A stretch of 5,896 bases of DNA from Syntrophales bacterium (GTDB lineage: Bacteria; Desulfobacterota; Syntrophia; Syntrophales; UBA5619). The stretch is taken from contig JAQTRB010000116.1 in assembly GCA_028712015.1 (NCBI GenBank), forward strand, positions 1-5,896. The letters are read 5' to 3'. Of the stretch, positions 4,974 through 5,896 are shown piece after piece. Position numbers and translations under genes: made by a program. Positions within the stretch are counted from its first letter, which is position 1. Every line of letters begins with the position of its first letter. A model generated the notes under the pieces. That model was not told the origin of the DNA, ran no database searches, and saw only the letters and a program-made list of their open reading frames with translations.

Positions 4974-5896
4974 TTACGAATAACACTCCTGATAGATCTC
5001 GACCATGTCATCGAGCGTCATCTTGCACGGATTGTTGGCCAGCGGGCGGGCGACCGTCATCGCCGCCTTCGCCAGCTCGGGGAAATCCTCTTCGGGGATC
5101 TTGAGCTCCTCGAGCGTCGTGAGGACCCCGCAGTCTTCGATGAGCGATTCCACCGCCGCCACGGCCAGGTAGGCCGCCTCCCGGAGCGGCAGATCGCCGA
5201 CCTTCTCCCCCATGGTCTCCGCGATGTCGACGAACTTTTCCCGGGCGCCGGGGAGGTTGAAGGCCACCACCCGGGGAAGCATGATCGTGTTGGCCAGGCC
5301 GTGGGAGACCCCGTATTTCCCGCCCAGCGGGTAGGAGAGCGAGTGAACCGCCGTCACCCCGGCGTTGGCCAGGCCGAGCCCCGCGTAGAGGCTGCCCAGC
5401 AGCATCGCCTCCCTGGCATCGAGGTTTCCGCCGTCGTGCACCGCCGTCCGCAGGTTGTCGGAGATCAGGCCGATCGCCTCCAGCGAGATCATCTCGCTGA
5501 TCGGCGAGGCATTGACCGAAGTGTAGGACTCGATGGCGTGGCAGAGCGCGTCGATCCCCGTCGTCGCCGTCGCATGCGGCGGGAGGGTCAGCGTCAGCTC
5601 CGGATCGAGCAGCGCCAGCTCCGGATAGAGGTAGGGGCTGTTCATCCCCTCTTTCTTCTTGAGCTTCTTCCGGATGAAGACGGCGGTGAAGGTCACCTCG
5701 CTTCCCGTTCCGGCGGTCGTCGGAATCATGACCTTCGGCAGACCTGGACCGGGAACCCGGTTCAGTCCGAGGTAATCCTCCGCCTTTCCGCGGTGCGCCG
5801 CGAGGACGGAGACCGCCTTGGCCAGGTCCATCGCGCTTCCGCCGCCGATGCCGACGATGCCGTCGCATTTCTTCCGGAGGGCCAGCTTCGCCCCCT
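4974..5896 (-). CDS. iron-containing alcohol dehydrogenase, probable Kdo 8-oxidase (KdnB role), 5'-truncated by the window edge
   Basis: Group III (iron-dependent) alcohol dehydrogenase fold. The frame is open to the right edge, giving 306 visible residues; the ATG at 5831 is internal, because the codons before it encode GIVGIGGGSA and complete the family motif GGGSAMDLAK (17-26 of the visible part). Next come the nucleotide/phosphate motif PTTAGTGSE (58-66) and the four metal ligands in standard spacing: Asp115 and His119 in TGIDALCHAIESY, then His184 and His198 in AVHSLSYPLGG...VSHGLAN. Full-length relatives are about 380 residues, so roughly 75-80 are missing. It lies directly upstream of the KdnA-like gene on the same strand. 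In Shewanella such a pair oxidises and then aminates C8 of Kdo, so this enzyme is the natural KdnB candidate. By sequence alone it looks like a generic member (lactaldehyde/butanol dehydrogenase type), so family is certain and substrate is inferred. Confidence 0.93.
   Translation of the reverse strand, partial: GAKLALRKKCDGIVGIGGGSAMDLAKAVSVLAAHRGKAEDYLGLNRVPGPGLPKVMIPTTAGTGSEVTFTAVFIRKKLKKKEGMNSPYLYPELALLDPELTLTLPPHATATTGIDALCHAIESYTSVNASPISEMISLEAIGLISDNLRTAVHDGGNLDAREAMLLGSLYAGLGLANAGVTAVHSLSYPLGGKYGVSHGLANTIMLPRVVAFNLPGAREKFVDIAETMGEKVGDLPLREAAYLAVAAVESLIEDCGVLTTLEELKIPEEDFPELAKAAMTVARPLANNPCKMTLDDMVEIYQECYS

Noticed and set aside
3814..4983. 389-codon plus-strand open frame opposite the aminotransferase gene
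   Set aside because: Arg/Gly/Val/Asp-rich complement of a well-supported gene, with no motif of its own.
5829..5831. ATG at 5831 as the start of the alcohol dehydrogenase
   Set aside because: It is the Met inside the conserved GGGSAMDLAK motif; the frame continues open to the edge.

Overview
This GC-rich window encodes Gram-negative envelope functions, mainly precursor supply for the lipopolysaccharide (LPS) inner core, with one acyl-CoA (beta-oxidation-type) gene at its left edge. Every recognised product fits a Gram-negative bacterium with Kdo and heptose in its LPS. The gene styles (a stand-alone 3-hydroxyacyl-CoA dehydrogenase, a divergent PlsC-like acyltransferase, an HldD/KdsB pair) recall Desulfobacterota or syntrophic 'deltaproteobacteria'. 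That taxonomic guess is inference; no rRNA or other marker is present.

Layout. 1-575 (+): 3' part of a 3-hydroxyacyl-CoA dehydrogenase gene whose frame stays open to the left edge. 576-737: junction between convergent genes, with two hairpins. All remaining genes lie on the minus strand. In transcription order, from the right edge leftwards, they are: a 5'-truncated iron-containing alcohol dehydrogenase (5896-4974); a DegT/AHBA-type aminotransferase resembling KdnA (4899-3703); a 224-bp repeat-rich, strongly palindromic spacer (3702-3479); hldD, ADP-heptose epimerase (3478-2510); kdsB, CMP-Kdo synthetase (2498-1749); and a PlsC-like acyltransferase (1676-738). hldD and kdsB are tightly coupled: the kdsB ribosome binding site overlaps the hldD stop codon.

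How the genes may work together. An iron alcohol dehydrogenase beside a KdnA-like transaminase, just upstream of kdsB, matches the known Shewanella route to 8-amino-Kdo (Kdo8N). There KdnB oxidises C8 of Kdo, KdnA transaminates the aldehyde, and KdsB activates the product with CTP. HldD would supply the heptose for the same inner core, and the acyltransferase could act in membrane lipid or lipid A synthesis. The best interpretation is therefore a Kdo8N/heptose inner-core supply locus. The sequence signatures support the enzyme families well; the Kdo8N substrate assignment rests on resemblance and gene order.

The least explained parts are the nested inverted-repeat island at about 3549-3696, an 11-bp inverted repeat between the dehydrogenase and aminotransferase genes, and an acyltransferase whose HX4D motif reads HX4N.
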